Source: Parelaphostrongylus tenuis
Taxonomy: Eukaryota > Nematoda > Chromadorea > Rhabditida > Metastrongylidae
DNA: 64,000 bases
Assembly: GCA_019055375.1 (NCBI GenBank)
Contig: JAHQIW010006965.1
Coordinates: 124,001 to 188,000 of the forward strand
Direction of reading: 5' to 3'
Below, in pieces: positions 21,601 through 34,889 of the stretch. The notes under the pieces were generated by a model. It was not told the origin of the DNA. It was given only the letters and a program-made list of their open reading frames with translations, and searched no databases. The translations under genes and the position numbers were made by a program. Positions within the stretch are counted from its first letter, which is position 1. The number at the start of each line of letters is the position of its first letter.

Positions 21601-24600
21601 GTATGTCCGTATTCGGTATGTCCGTATGCGGTATGTCCGTATTCGGTATGTCCGTATGCGGTATGTTCGTATGCGGTATTTCCGTATGCGGTATGTTCGT
21701 ATGCGGTATGTCCGTATTCGGTATGTCCGTATGCGGTATGTCCGTATTCGGTATGTCCGTATGCGGTATGTTCGTATGCGGTATCACCGTATGCGGTATG
21801 CCCGTATGCGGTATACCGTATGCGGTATGCATGTATGCGGTATATCCGTATGCGGTATGTTCGTATGCGGTATCTCCGTGTGCGGTATGTTCGTATGCGG
21901 TATGCCCTTATGCGGTATGCCCGTATGCGCTATGCGGTCTGTCCGTATGCGGTATGTTCGTATGCGGTATCTCCTTGTGCGGTATGTTCGTATGCGGTAT
22001 GTTCGTATGCGGTATGTCCGTATTCGGTATGTCCGTATGCGGTATGTTCGTATGCGGTATGTCCCTTATGCGGTATGCCCGTATGCGCTATGCGTTCTGT
22101 CCGTATGCGGTATGTCCGTATGCGGTATGTTCGTACGCGGTATGCCCTTATGCGGTATGCCCGTATGCGGTATGTTCGTATGCGGTATCTCCGTGTGCGA
22201 TATGCCCGTATGCGGTATGTCCGTATGCGGTATGTCCGTATTCGGTATGTCCGTATGCGGTCTGTCCGTGTGCGGTATGTTCGTATGCGGTATCACCGTG
22301 TGCGGTATGCCCTTATGCGGTATACCGTATGCGGTATGCCCTTATGCGGTATGCCCGCATGCGCTATGCGGTCTGTCCGTATTCGGTATGTTCGTATGCC
22401 GTATCTCCGTGCGCGGTATGTTCGTATGCGGTATCACCGTGTGCGGTATGCCCGTATGCGGTATACCGTATGCGGTATGCCCGTATGCGGTATATCCGTA
22501 TGCGGTATGTTCGTATGCGGTATGTCCGTATTCGGGATGTTCGTATGCGGTATCACCGTGTGCGGTATGTTCGTATGCGGTATCTCCGTGTGCGGTATGC
22601 CCGTATGCGCCATGCGGTCTGTCCGTATGCGGTATGTTCGTATGCGGTATGTCCGTATTCGGTATGTCCGTATGCGGTATGTCCGTATTCGGTATGTCCG
22701 TATGCGGTATGTTCGTATGCGGTATCACCGTATGCGGTATGCCCGTATGCGGTATATCCGTATGCGGTATGTTCGTATGCGGTATCTCCGTGTGCGGTAT
22801 GTTCGTATGCGGTATGCCTTATGCGGTATGCCGTATGCGGTATGTTCGTATGCGGTATCTCCGTGTGCGATATGCCCGTATGCGGTATGTCCGTATGCGG
22901 TATGTCCGTATTCGGTATGTCCGTATGCGGTCTGTCCGTGTGCGGTATGTTCGTATGCGGTATCCCGTGTGCGGTATGTCCGTATGCGGTATTCCGTATG
23001 CGGTATGCCCTTATGCGGTATGCCCGTATGCGCTATGCGGTCTGTCCGTATGCGGTATGTTCGTATGCGGTATCTCCGTGCGGTATGTTCGTATGCGGTA
23101 TCCCGTGTGCGGTATGCCCGTATGCGGTATACCGTATGCGGTATGCCGTATGCGGTATATCCGTATGCGGTATGTTCGTATGCGGTATGTCCGTATGCGG
23201 TATGTTCGTATGCGGTATCTCCGTGTGCGGTATGTTCGTATGCGGTATCTCCGTATGCGGTATGCCGTATGCGCTATGCGGTATGTCCGTATGCGGTATG
23301 TTCGTATGCGGTATGTCCGTATTCGGTATGTCCGTATGCGGTATTCCGTATTCGGTATGTCCGTATGCGGTATGTCCGTATGCGGTATGTCCGTATGCGG
23401 TATGCCCGTATGCGGTATGTCCGTATGCGGTATGTTCGTATGCGGTATCTCCGTGTGCGGTATGTCCGTATGCGGTATGTCCGCTATGCGGTATGCCCGT
23501 ATGCGGTATGCCGTGGGCGTATGCGGTATGTCCGTATGCGGTATGTTCGTATGCGGTATCTCCGTGTGCGGTATGTTCGTATGCGGTATACCGTATGCGG
23601 TATGCCCGTATGCGGTATTCCGTATGCGGTATGCGGTATGTCCGTATGCGGTATGTTCGTATGCGGTATGTCCGTATGCGGTATGTCCGTATGCGGTATG
23701 TCGTATGCGGTATGCCCGTATGCGGTATGCCCGTATGCGGTATGTCCGTATGCGGTATGTCCGTATGCGGTATGTCCGTATGCGGTATCTCCGTGTGCGA
23801 TATGCCCGTATGCGGTATGTCCGTATGCGGTATGCCGTATGCCCGTATGCCGTATGCGGTATGTCCGTATGCGGTATGCCCATATGCGGTATGTCCGTAC
23901 GCGTTATGTCCGTATGCGCGTATGTCCGTATGCGGTATGCCGTATGCGGTAAGTCCGTATGCGGTATCGTCCGTGTGCGGTATGCCGTTGTGCGGTATGC
24001 CCGTATGCGTATGCGGTATGTCCGTATGCGGTATGCCGTATGCCTATGCGGTATGTCCGTATGCGGTATGTCCGTATGCGCGTATGCGTATGCCCGTATG
24101 CGGTATGTGCCGTATGCGGTATGTCCGTATGCGGTATGTCCGTATGCGGTATGTCCGTATGCGGTATGTCCGTATGCGGTATGCCCGTATGCGGTAGTCC
24201 GTATGCGGTAGCCCGTATCCGTTATGCGGTATGCCCGTATGCCGTATGTCCGTATGCGGTATACCGTATGCGGTATGCCCGTATGCGGAATGGCCGTATG
24301 CGGTATGTCCGTACGCGGTATTCCCGTATGCCGTATGTCCGTATGCGGTAAACCCGTATGCGCTATTTCCGTATGCGGTATGCGGTATGCCCGTATGCGG
24401 TATGTCCGTGTGGGGTATGCCCTTGTGCGGTATGCCCGTATGCGGTATGCCCGTATGCGCTATGCGTAGTCCGTTTGCGGTATGTTCGTATGCGCTATGC
24501 GGTGAGCCCGTATGCGGTATGGCCGTATGCGGTGTGTCCGTATACGGTATGTCCGTATGCGGTATACCGTGTGCGGTAAGCCCGCATGCGGTATGCCCGT

Positions 24601-26915
24601 ATGCCGTAGGTCCGTATGCGGTAAGCCCGTATCCGTTATGCGGTATGCCCGTGTGCCGTATGTCCGTATGCGGTATACCGTATGCGGTAAGCCCGTATGC
24701 GGTATGGCCGTATGCGGTATGTCCGTATGCGGTATGCCCGTATGCCGTATGTCCGTATGCGGTAAACCCGTATGCGCTATTTCCGTATGCGGTATGCGGT
24801 ATGCCCGTATGCGGTATGTCCGTGTGGGGTATGCCCTTGTGCGGTATGCCCGTATGCCGTATGTCCGTATGCGGTATGTCCGTATGCGGTATGCCCGTAT
24901 GCGCTATGCGGTATGTCCGTTTGCGGTATGTTCGTATGCGCTATGCGGTAAGCCCGTATGCGGTATGCGCGTATGCGGTATGCAGTATGCCCATATGCCG
25001 TATGTCCGTATGCGGTATGTCCGTGCGCGGTATGCCCGTATGCCGTATGTCCGTATGCGGTATGTCCGTATGCGGTATGTCCGTATGCGGTATGTCCGTA
25101 TGCGGTATGTCCGTATGCGGTATGTCCGTATGCGGTATACCGTATGCGGTATGCGTTATGCCCATATGCCGTATGTCCGTATGCGGTATGTCCGTATGCG
25201 GAATGGCCGTATGCGGTATGCCGTATGCGGTATGTCCGTATGCGGTATGTCCGTATGCGGTATGTCCGTATGCGGTATGCCCGTATGCGGTATACCGTAT
25301 GCGGTATGCGGTATGCCCCTATGCGGTATGTCCGTACGCGTTATTCCCGTATGCCGTATGTCCGTATGCGGTATACCGTATGCGGTAAGCCCGTATGCGG
25401 TATCTCCGTGTGGGGTATGCCCTTGTGCGGTATGCCCGTATACGGTATGCGGTATGTCCGTATGCGGTATGCCCGTATGCGCTATGCGGTATGTCCGTTT
25501 GCGGTATGTTCGTATGCGCTATGCGGTATGTTCGTGTGCGATATGTCAGTATTCGGTATGTCCGTATGCGGTATACTGATGCGGTAAGCCCTTATGCGGT
25601 ATACCGTATGCGGTAAGCCCGTATGCGGTATGCGCGTATGCGGTATGCAGTATGTCCGTACGCGGTATGTCCGTGCGCGGTATGCCCGCATGCCGTATGT
25701 CCGTATTCGGCATGTCCGTATTCCGCATGTCCGTATGCGGTATACCGTATGCGGTAAGCCCTTATGCAGTAAGCCCGTATGCGGTATGCCCGTATGCCGT
25801 ATGTCCGTATGCGGTAAACCCGTATGCGGTATTTCCGTATGCGGTATGCGGTATGCCCGTATGCGGTATGTCCGTGTGGGGTATGCCCTTGTGCGGTATG
25901 CCCGTATGCGGTATGCGGTATGTCCGTATGCGGTATGCCCGTATGCGCTATGCTGTATGCGCGTATGCGGTATGCAGTATGTCCGTAAGCGGTATGTCCG
26001 TGCGCGGTATGCCCGTATGCCGTATGTCCGTATGCGGTATACCGTATGCGGTATGCCCGTATGCCGTATGTCCGTATGCGATATACCGTATGCGGTAAGC
26101 CCGTATGCGGTTTGCGCGTATGCGGTATGCAGTATGTCATAAACGGGATGTCCGTGCGCGGTATGCCCGTATGCCGTATGTCCGATGCGGTATGTCCGTA
26201 TGCGGTATGTCCGTATGCGGTATACCGTATGCGGTAAGCCCGTATGCGGTATGCGCGTATGCGGTATGCAGTATGTCCGTATGCGGTATGTCTGTGCGCG
26301 GTATGCCCGTATGCCGTATGTCCGTATGCGGTAAGCCGTATGCGTTATGCGGTATGCCCGTATGCCGTATGTCCGTATGCGGTATACCGTATGCGGTAAG
26401 CCGTATGCGGTATGCGCGTATGCGGTATGCGGTATGCCCGTATGCCGTATGTCCGTATGCGGTATACCGTATGCGGTAAGCCCGTATGCGGTATGCGCGT
26501 ATGCGGTATGCGGTATGCCCGTATGCGGTATGTCCGTACGCGTTATTCCCGTATGCCGTATGTCCGTATGCGGTATACCGTATGCGGTAAGCCCGTATGC
26601 GGTATCTCCGTGTGGGGTATGCCCTTGTGCGGTATGCCCGTATACGGTATGCGGTATGCCCGTATGCGGTATGCCCGTATGCGCTATGCGGTATGTCCGT
26701 TTGCGGTATGTTCGTATGCGCTATGCGGTATGTTCGTGTGCGATATGTCAGTATTCGGTATGTCCGTATGCGGTATACCGTATGCGGTATGCGGTGTGTG
26801 CGTGTGCGGTATGCCCGTATGCGGTATGCGGTGTGTGCGTATGCGGTATGCCCGTATGCGGTCTTCCGGTATTCGATGTGCGGTAATTCCGTGCGCGGTA
26901 TGTCCGTATGCGGTC
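18697..26915. repeat. 15-bp minisatellite array, about 8.2 kb
   Basis: About 548 tandem copies of GTATGCGGTATGTCC. Common variants have TTC, CCC, CTT or ATC in place of the final TCC, GTGTGCGG for GTATGCGG, and TATTCGG for TATGCGG. Short units such as an extra TATGCGG also occur. The unit length is a multiple of three and the consensus has no stop in any of six frames. This explains open frames of 1574, 1547 and 1265 codons that are not genes. The left 1.5 kb is the most diverged. The middle (about 20.2-23.8 kb) and right (about 24.2-26.9 kb) parts have different dominant variants. There are no unique spacers, so it is not CRISPR. Confidence 0.97.
20248..21546. repeat. 433-bp higher-order repeat domain within the minisatellite
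   Basis: The marker GCCATGCGGTCTG occurs at 20248, 20681 and 21114. GCTATGCGGTCTG occurs at 20360 and 20793. A CCGTATCTCCGTGCG block occurs near 20468 and 20901. All are spaced exactly 433 bases, about three tandem higher-order units. Part of the block is copied again 1495 bases further on (20901 to 22396, and 21114 to 22609). 433 is not a multiple of 15 because each unit includes shortened monomers. Confidence 0.8.
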
Positions 26916-29019
26916 ATACTGAGATCCGAGCAACAAATTTCGATGACGTGTAATGTAAATAAATAAACAAACAAATAAAATTCGATGAATTCGTGCCTTG
27001 ATCGCTTATGCTACGGTGTTACTAATTGAGATATAGTGTAAACTGAAGTGTCAGTGATCAGAGCATAATGTAGTGAAAATGAAAAGATAACACCAAAAAA
27101 CCACAGTGAAGTGTTATGGTAGGGGACAAACCAGCAACCTTCGTCCCGGTGGACTGGTGCCGGGTGGCATAGAGGTGTGAGACAGGCAGTGATTCACACT
27201 TTGGGAGTCACAGTCGCAGAGGAGGTGGTGGAGCCGTTCTCACTCTGGGAATGATAGTGGCAGAGGACAGACAATCCACTCTTGCCAGCTAGACAGTCAA
27301 ATTTGGGTGTGCGGAAGTCAAACAGTCAAAGCTAATCACAAAGTGCTGTTTCTTCGGTAATAATGTGATCTCATTAGAATAAGACGTATAATATCCGCTT
27401 GTCCTCAATGTTTATGGTTTGTGGTGCAGATTGGTTCATATCTTGAATATGCAGTACCCAAATGCAACTTTTTTCGTTATGTACTACTAAATTGCGTTTG
27501 ACTAGAGGTAAACTTGTCTGAAGTCCTCTTTTTTGCAAATTTTAGCTAATCTATAACCTCCTTGTGAAAGTGCACATAGATATCAATTATTTTATTGTTT
27601 CGGTCTTATGTTACAGTCACAATGCGATGAACTATTTGGCACATAGAAAAGCATCATCAAGCGGAAACTTGCGTGCCTGAAACAAGTAGCTAAATACTTC
27701 GTATAAAAAGAGAATGTGTAAAAATAATGCATGAAGGCTTGAAAAAGCATGAGTGTTGTTTCTTTCATTGAAATTCGCATAGTGATAGGCTCAGTTTAAG
27801 ACGAATATAGGTGCTAAATTTCTAATTTGAGATCACTTATCCACCATGACCTTGACGTCAATAAACCCGCGTATACTGCAAAATTTTGTTAATTGTTTTC
27901 AATAAGCAATAAGAGGACGAGCTGATCTAGACAAATTTAGACATCGTCTTTTCTATTCACACATTAGTTCTCATCACAGAATTTACGAAGCCTTAATGTG
28001 AAGTACAAGATCGAAGCGACAGATAAGAAGTCTTCCACTCAACGCAGTCTTATATTGCTATTCAAATTTTTCCCATTACTCCTGGATGATCAACAGATAA
28101 GCATCGCTTTTGATTACTGTTGATACATCAGAACTTTTGTTAACTGATACTCCGTTCTTTTTTAATTCAAACATCACAACGCTGCATAGCGAAATCGGGC
28201 CATTGGAATACTATAGAACATTCTCTTCTTCAGTTGAGTTGGTGGTTTATGAAACCCTGATATTAACTTCAATCAACGCGAATGAATGATAGTTCCTGCA
28301 TCGCTTTTCTTCAAGATTGCTGTCAAAAGGCCAAGAGATGAAGTATTTGGCGCCGATATGTTCACTAGCATGTGCCATATTCTGGGAATGACTGAGAGCA
28401 CATGTAGACCATGAAATGAGTCTCACAGGCGTAGTGATCTATTAAGTAGTTATACATCTGCCAAATAATATGGCACGATTTTGCGTAACTTCGAAGGTTC
28501 GGATGGAGAAGGACATGGTCTCACAACGCGTCGAACCAACTGCAATGTAGATCTCAGGACACCCTTTATCCCAGACACGATGTGAATAGAGCCTCATACT
28601 AACGAATCAACATGGTCGTCCGAGATTATGATGATCACTGTGTCAAATCATGCTAATGCTGATGATTTCAACTCACATGCAAATATGCGCAGGTATGAAG
28701 CTCGAGTAATTGCATTTTCAATCCATCGGGTAGGCAGGGAAAACACAACCAACCCCGACCAGCGCTAATGAAGCAGTTCAAGCTTAGTTCATCCATTTTC
28801 ATATCTAGTATAAACTCCTTGTGGCCTTCACTCATTCGTCCTTCTGACGGCCGCCGTGCAAGAATATGAACTTTTCGTACGGCTTTGGTAACGTAGTTAT
28901 ATTGTGGCACTACAGTCCTGTCTAGTACACGTCTAGTTCTCCTAGCTGTTTTAGTAATCAGTCGGATTGATCTCCTTCGCTTCTGCCAACTCTCCTCGTG
29001 ACAATCTTTTCTCTCCGCT
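26916..29019. other. Single-copy spacer between minisatellite and copy B
   Basis: No similarity to either duplication copy was seen. At 27191-27268 there is an imperfect two-unit tandem repeat spaced 45 bases (motifs TCACACTTTGGGAG and CTCACTCTGGGAAT, each followed by a GCAGAGGA block). Open frames at 27592-27780 and 28668-28910 (both -) are short and unrecognised. I found no splice-supported exon or RNA gene. Confidence 0.55.
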
Positions 29020-29247
29020 ATTTGACAGCATTTTGTTCACTCCAGAATGAGCTGATTTACAAGAAAATATATACTGAACATTTCAGTTTGACTTCTGCTG
29101 GCAGAGTTTCATCAAGCGATTTAAATACTTTTTACGGGATGTTTTCTACATTTAAATACGGCAACTTGGCTCTTTAGCTGGCACGAGGTTGGTAGACAGC
29201 TTTGGTGTTGTCGTTGTTGATGGTGGTTAGTGGATCGCTGTACGGAG

Positions 29248-29290
29248 AGCTGGCTGACGTTTCGGCGACACCGCCTTCTTGAGAGCTTGA
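29248..29290 (-). ncRNA. Decayed hammerhead-like motif, minimal class (copy B)
   Basis: Same layout as 1195-1237, with stem II and GAAA intact, but the first core element is CTCAAGA (G to C), which should abolish activity. Confidence 0.4.
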
Positions 29291-29761
29291 ACGTGCACTG
29301 TTATCCTGTTATCCTATTTTCTTGATACATCTTTTGAACCCCTTTTCACAGATATTTTACCGGTTCGTAGCGCCTAGGCTTTTCGCTTTGAGCAGGTTCC
29401 GTCATAGGATACGTCAGGATCAGTCATCCGCGACATTGGAGTATTTACTGGAGAGTCAAGAGGAATCATCCATGACATGGAGTATTTACTGACGCCAATG
29501 ATATATCTCAGATCGGATCGACAGGCTCGGTTCCAGCTAAGCAAGTCTTCAATCTTATGACTGATTAGTCTTTGGAGTCTTGTGATTGACTACAAATGGA
29601 GCAAAATGATGTTACTGAAGGAGGTATAAGTATGGACAACATAGATCTGACAACGACTGGATGAAAAACCATGTAACAGACCAGGCTGAAAATATACGAT
29701 GAATGATAGCTATAAAAGAGAATATTTGGCAGATATTCCATTGTTTTTCAAGTTTTTTCAA

Positions 29762-30013
29762 ATCATTTTCGTTCGTTCCGTATCTCAACTCTTTTGTGTG
29801 CAGACTAGTATTTTCGCATTCATTTCTTATCGATTTATTTTCTTCATGAACGTCGTAGAATACTAATTGAGTATGTTTCCTTGCAATCTCAGAAATAGCT
29901 CGGCTGTAGCGTTCCAGAGGGTGTTCATTGTTGAATGCAGGAGAACCGGGTTGTAGGGATCAGCACAGCGCCGTGCCACAACGAGCATCACAACCACTCG
30001 CCTATTTTCCCCT
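29762..30013 (-). repeat. SINE family 2 copy, copy B
   Basis: Counterpart of 1693-1951 with the same head-to-tail order on the - strand. The 3' domain has a small deletion relative to copy A. Confidence 0.68.
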
Positions 30014-31069
30014 CGACATTTCATGGTGTCTCAAAATAATCTTCGGCAACGAGCAGTGATTCCTCCACTTAGTGCCTGATTTCCAGCACATTGAAAGGCC
30101 AAGAATCATTGTAGAACTCAGTCGATTTTATGCTAGGAAAATCTCACTACGCACTCCACTGGCACTCGCGGATTAAATTCGCTTACTGGCTACTCCTTTT
30201 TCAATGTCAGCGACTAACCGGTGGACCAACTGTAAACGATGCAAACGATGGGATCTACTACTTTTACAAGCCATACCAGTTCGTGGACTATATAATGACT
30301 CTTTCTACTTGATTCTTCATTGAAAAGTTTGAAATATATGGGACATCGAACGTGAATGCTCGAATGAAAACATAAATTGATATATATCAGTAAAGAAGTG
30401 TTCACAAACGCAAGACTACTTGTAATTTGATACTTAATATATGAGCCTTGATCTGTTTAGCAACTCACGGTTTGAAATCTGCTTGGCAGACACTGAAAAA
30501 TAATTCGTTTACACAAATAAACACATCGAAACTCTTTCGAAACCAAACTTTTTCTTGATTAAATACAAAATTCTACAAAACTATTGTGAACGATCATTCT
30601 CGCAAAATCAAGCAGAAATAATCGACCTCATAGCGGAATACCTCGCAGACGGACTACTGCCTCATTGTGGCTAGGAGGTGACCCTGAATGTCGGACTACC
30701 AAATGTAGCGAGGTAGCGAGGGGTTCAGTACCCCAGCAGAGCCACCCAAGCCGAGAAGGAGTGTGACGCTTCTACCCGCAAAGCACAATTAGGAGTAAAC
30801 CGTAACAAGAATGACCGTCATCCTGGCAACGTCGCAGGGTAGTAATCTCCTTCTAATCCACAAGAGCCGGCGACTGCTCTAATGTGCTGACGACCTGAAG
30901 AAGCCCCGGCTAGGCCTATCTTGGAAATCCAGAGAACAAAGCTTTAAGTGCTAGTCGAACAGCTCGATGATCAACGGACTTGCATGTGACTCAAGTGCCA
31001 GTATATTAACACGGACTATGCAAGCGCCTTTATTTGACGGAAAACACAGAATAAACCCAATGAAGTAGA

Positions 31070-31155
31070 GTGGTGTGCAAAAACGTTTGCGTCAGCCGGG
31101 ATCCCAGATCCTACTCTTTCCGGGAGCATGTACCAAATCGTTGCACCACCGACAT
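31070..31155 (-). repeat. SINE family 1 copy, copy B
   Basis: Counterpart of 3020-3115. The box B is mutated here and the tail TTTTTGCACACCA is kept. Confidence 0.6.
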
Positions 31156-31352
31156 AAGCAAAGAGTTGTAAGATACATTGTGGTATTGAATGTGGCATAC
31201 AGACGAGATTTTTACCTCAATTGAATAATCAATCATCACTTGACTTTTATTCTTCACATTAATCTGCTGCTCAAGATTAAGATGGTCGTGAGCATGTTAT
31301 CATTTTAGTAGAGTAGATGATATTTTTTAAATATATGCATTCAAAAGCTTAC

Positions 31353-31890
31353 ATTCTGGAAACTCCGTTGCAATTTTATGCTGCTTTGATTCGGTACGGC
31401 AACTCTTTTTGGATTTTACTGACTTGTCAGTTGCTTTTCGCTTAGACGGTGCTTTTTTAGATTCCTTCGATGTCTTATATTTAGATGCCTTCTTTTTTGC
31501 ACTCTTTCCACTGTTTTTCGATGTAAAAAATCCCTTCGAAGACTTTCCAGAAGTATTAAGCTTCTTTGAAGAATTCTTAGCGGACTTTTCTTCACTAGGA
31601 CTTTTTGGTTTTTTAGTGGTCGTCTTACTATCTTTTTTAGTCCGTAAGCTTTTACTCGACTTTCCAAGCTTTCCTGATTTTCCAGAGTCGTCTTTACTGC
31701 TATACAATCTATCGACATCCTGTTTCTTCGTCTTCCCGGACATGGATTTCGATGAGTTTGTTGAAGTTTTTGAATTCCGATTTCCAATAGTTTTCTGAAT
31801 TTGTGACACTACTGGGCGTGCCGATCGTTGTGCTTTGGCGACATTTCGTTCTTCCTCTGTTTCTCGATCCATTTTTAACGGAGTTGACTC
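31353..31890 (-). CDS. Putative internal exon, Lys/Ser-rich basic protein (copy B)
   Basis: Counterpart of 3299-3835, with the acceptor (CTACAG before 31890) and donor (GTAAGC, 31347-31352) both conserved. Length is 538 because one T is gained in a homopolymer near 31405-31410. The frame therefore diverges from copy A about 12 codons before the donor (SCRTESKQHK in B, AVPNQSSIK in A). If both were spliced to equivalent downstream exons, one copy would be out of frame. A Met-started version runs 31872 to 31327. About 29 residue changes separate the copies, mostly conservative in character (Lys, Ser, Thr, Arg). Confidence 0.38.
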
Positions 31891-32629
31891 CTGTAGAGTT
31901 GGGTTATTTAGCGAAAGTTGGGTTATTATTTATAGGAATTTATCATGAAAAACGTGCTTTTAGTGGATAAAAGACAATTCTTTTTTAGTGCTTAGTTTCA
32001 TTTTTTCTGAAATAGTGAGACCTTTATGATTTACACCTCTAGATATTCACTCAGCATTGAAAAGTATAGCATCAAATGACATCATTATTGCTATAAGTTT
32101 TAGTTAACAAATAATTGTCAGAACACAGATTGTGCTTTGCACAGTGAAGACCATCAAATGAATCGGATTATCAGTTTTGTAAGATTATTTAAAAAATTTG
32201 CTTCTAGAAGGCAGTTATTTCGCAAAGACAAAAAAAGGCGCGTGTCTTTACGCATTGGAGATATGACCCGTAAAAGTTGATTGGCTATCACTTAGCGATG
32301 TCGTCACTGAAGTGAAACAGTTTCACTTTATTATATGGGTTTCAAAAGAAATGATAAATGAGAGTTTTTGTCCCTCTCATCAGAAGCAGCAAAGTTCACG
32401 TGAGGCACATAAGAGATCCAAGATTGTTGGATGATATACAAACTTTGTATCTTGAATATGAAGTTCACAGAGTCTCACACATCATTCAACAATACTGGAT
32501 ATGGCATTGCAGCCTTGCTAAAAAGAGATAAATTTAGGAAATCTAGTAAGCTTTAAGTCTTCTCATAAACTTTGAGCTTTAGAGCAATGAACATAAAATT
32601 TACTGACCAGAAGTAATTAAAATTGCTTG

Positions 32630-33018
32630 ATAACACTATCCAAAGTATGTGCCATTAGCTAAACAGATTTCTGCCATCTCTCAAATAACAAACCAATACC
32701 GCGCTCATGAGACTCGCCATCCTTGGATTCAAAGAAAGTTATCAATCCTTGACGCAAATGATTGATGTCTCGGAACTTCTTCTTGCTCAAGAAGTGCTCC
32801 AGTGATCCAAAGAGGGCACGACCATAATCAAATCCTCGGCGTACTCTTCAGAAGCCAGAGTTGGATCCTTTTTCAAATGCTTCGATAACGGCCTCTCGAT
32901 CAACTTTGCATGGACGTGTGGAGCTCAGTTGATCCTTTAAGTTGGTGTTGCCGGCGCGAAATTCATCAAAGAACCGAAAATCTGTCCGCTAGAATTTAAG
33001 CTCTTGCGCCTTTGCAGG
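32630..33018 (-). pseudogene. Mariner-like transposase remnant (copy B)
   Basis: Counterpart of 4610-5009, joined to the RTE remnant at the same point and further mutated, with no long open frame left. The shared junction shows that the mariner insertion or deletion event predates the duplication. Confidence 0.65.
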
Positions 33019-34700
33019 TTTTCCTCAAGTCGGGGAATAAAAGATCATAGAGAAATCCCGAGTAGCAAGGTATCTAGTAATCTAGCAAGATTTCAGTAAA
33101 TCTTGTGCACGTGGTCTACACTACTGAACCCTCTTCCAAACGCTGTTTTTCCATATAGCTATCTATCGTCTAGTGCTTGTCATTATTGTTTAAATGACTC
33201 GGTTGAAGAGTTTATAAGCGACATACATCAAGCAGGTGGGCGATAGTTGGCGATGTAGTGAAGTTACCATTTCTTGACCTATAGCACTGTCTTGTTGGTT
33301 TTCCTTTACAAGCTTTACAGTTTGGCAGGTAACAAGTGAAGAGCCGAGACAGTACGGTGGTGAGGACTGATGGAGGTAATTCACGTGTTCCTGCCACTGT
33401 TCAAACCAAGTGTTATTCGATTACTGAGCGACGAAATAGCATGTCGTACTTTGAAAGGAAGAAGCGCTAAAACCAAAAACGTTTCTTCTCTATTTCATAA
33501 GACGGCAGGTGCAGATGACTATTGAAGTGATCCGAGTAGTAAATGTAGATAGATTTATCCACTGCCTTTCTGAAGGCTATAACCGCATGATTTAGGTCGC
33601 GGAGTGCAATCACTTTGGTTCTGTGATTGGCGAGGCCTATGTAGGCTTGACGAATACGCTCCTCTCCTGCAGTTTTAGCCATAAGTGCTGCTCTTCCTTA
33701 CTCTGGATAAGTGCTTCGTTTGGTTTTCGAGATCTTTCATCATTTCTCTTTCTTCGGCACTTTGAAAGTCCGGAACACCTGTAGGTTGGTTGCAATTCGT
33801 TCAACTTTACGTAGGCGTATCTCCTAAACATTCGTGGAGGTGAACGACTCTTGACACCTCTTAAATTCTCATCATTTATAGCATTAACGGAAAATGCTGG
33901 ATATGTCAGTCGTACTTAGTGGCTTCCTCTTTTCTATGGTGTAAATGGAATGTTGCTGGAAGGATGCGATGGCCTAGCTTTGTGTATAACTTGAAAACAG
34001 TGGCGATATCGGTTTGTCTAAACTTTCGATTAGCTGTGATGCGATGCGCTTCATTTGTTACTTTCCGTTGGGAGACTCCCACGTTCACCGTTGAGAGTGA
34101 GATTTTGTAATTTTGAGTTACCATGGATGGCTTTGGTCGTCATCGTAAACTTAGATAGCTCTCTCTCTGTTCGTTCCATTCTGTTCGTAGAGTGCTATGT
34201 TGTCCTTCAAACGTTCTTCCAGCTTTGCGTTGAAATCTCCAGTTGACCTTGAAAATGTACGGTCTTCTCTGAGGGGTTTTCGTATCTACACATAATGCGC
34301 ATCAATCTTGTCGTCTCCATAGTTGAATGTTGGTGCGTAAACGACGAAGATGTTCAAAGCTGGTAACGACCTGCTTTGCTTCAACAGTAAAGATCTGACT
34401 CGCACAGTTAGTTGCTTGGATAAAAAACGATGATTATGGTCAAATTCTATTCCCAAAACGTTGAAGTTACCGGCGCCCCTAATGTTGCAGTCTCCAAAAA
34501 GTTCTTCTCCGGTGGCTGTAGACAGCGTAAAATTAACGATGCCATATCGTCTCGGCCACTTCGATGTTTTCGTACCTTGTACTTTAGGCCTGCAGCATTA
34601 GATCCTCTACAGATGATTTGTAAAGAAGTGTAACGTGCACTATCAATGTAGATAGTCACTTTATATTCTTTGCGATTCTGCGAGCCTGGTATGGCCATGA
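33019..34700 (-). pseudogene. RTE-type retrotransposon remnant (copy B)
   Basis: Counterpart of 5010-6650. Recognisable pieces on the - strand include the endonuclease C-terminal part at 34124-33906 (ITANRKFRQTDIATVFKLYT) and the pre-RT segment at 33682-33467 (IRQAYIGLANHRTKVIALRD, YSDHFNSHLHL). The RT block near 33230-33020 is more eroded than in copy A. Confidence 0.75.
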
Positions 34701-34889
34701 GGTTTTAGCAGTCTCTCTGTACTCGTTCTTTCCAACGATACCGTATCTGGGCCTCTTTTTGGCTCAGAGAAATGAGGCCTGTTACTGATTATGTTAACAG
34801 AAATTACACGAGAATTCACACAGCCGACGAAAAAAAAGCGGTATCGACGAAAATCTCGCAAATTTTTCAAATAAAATGATACTGTTCTG

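Noticed and set aside
19487..24211. Open frames of 1574, 1547 and 1265 codons, and many smaller ones, on both strands
   Set aside because: They are a by-product of a 15-bp tandem repeat whose consensus lacks stops in all six frames. Low-complexity Cys/Met/Arg/Tyr repeat translation with no non-repeat sequence.
18697..26915. Possible CRISPR array
   Set aside because: The 15-bp units are directly adjacent with no unique spacers, no cas genes are present, and the surrounding sequence is eukaryotic.
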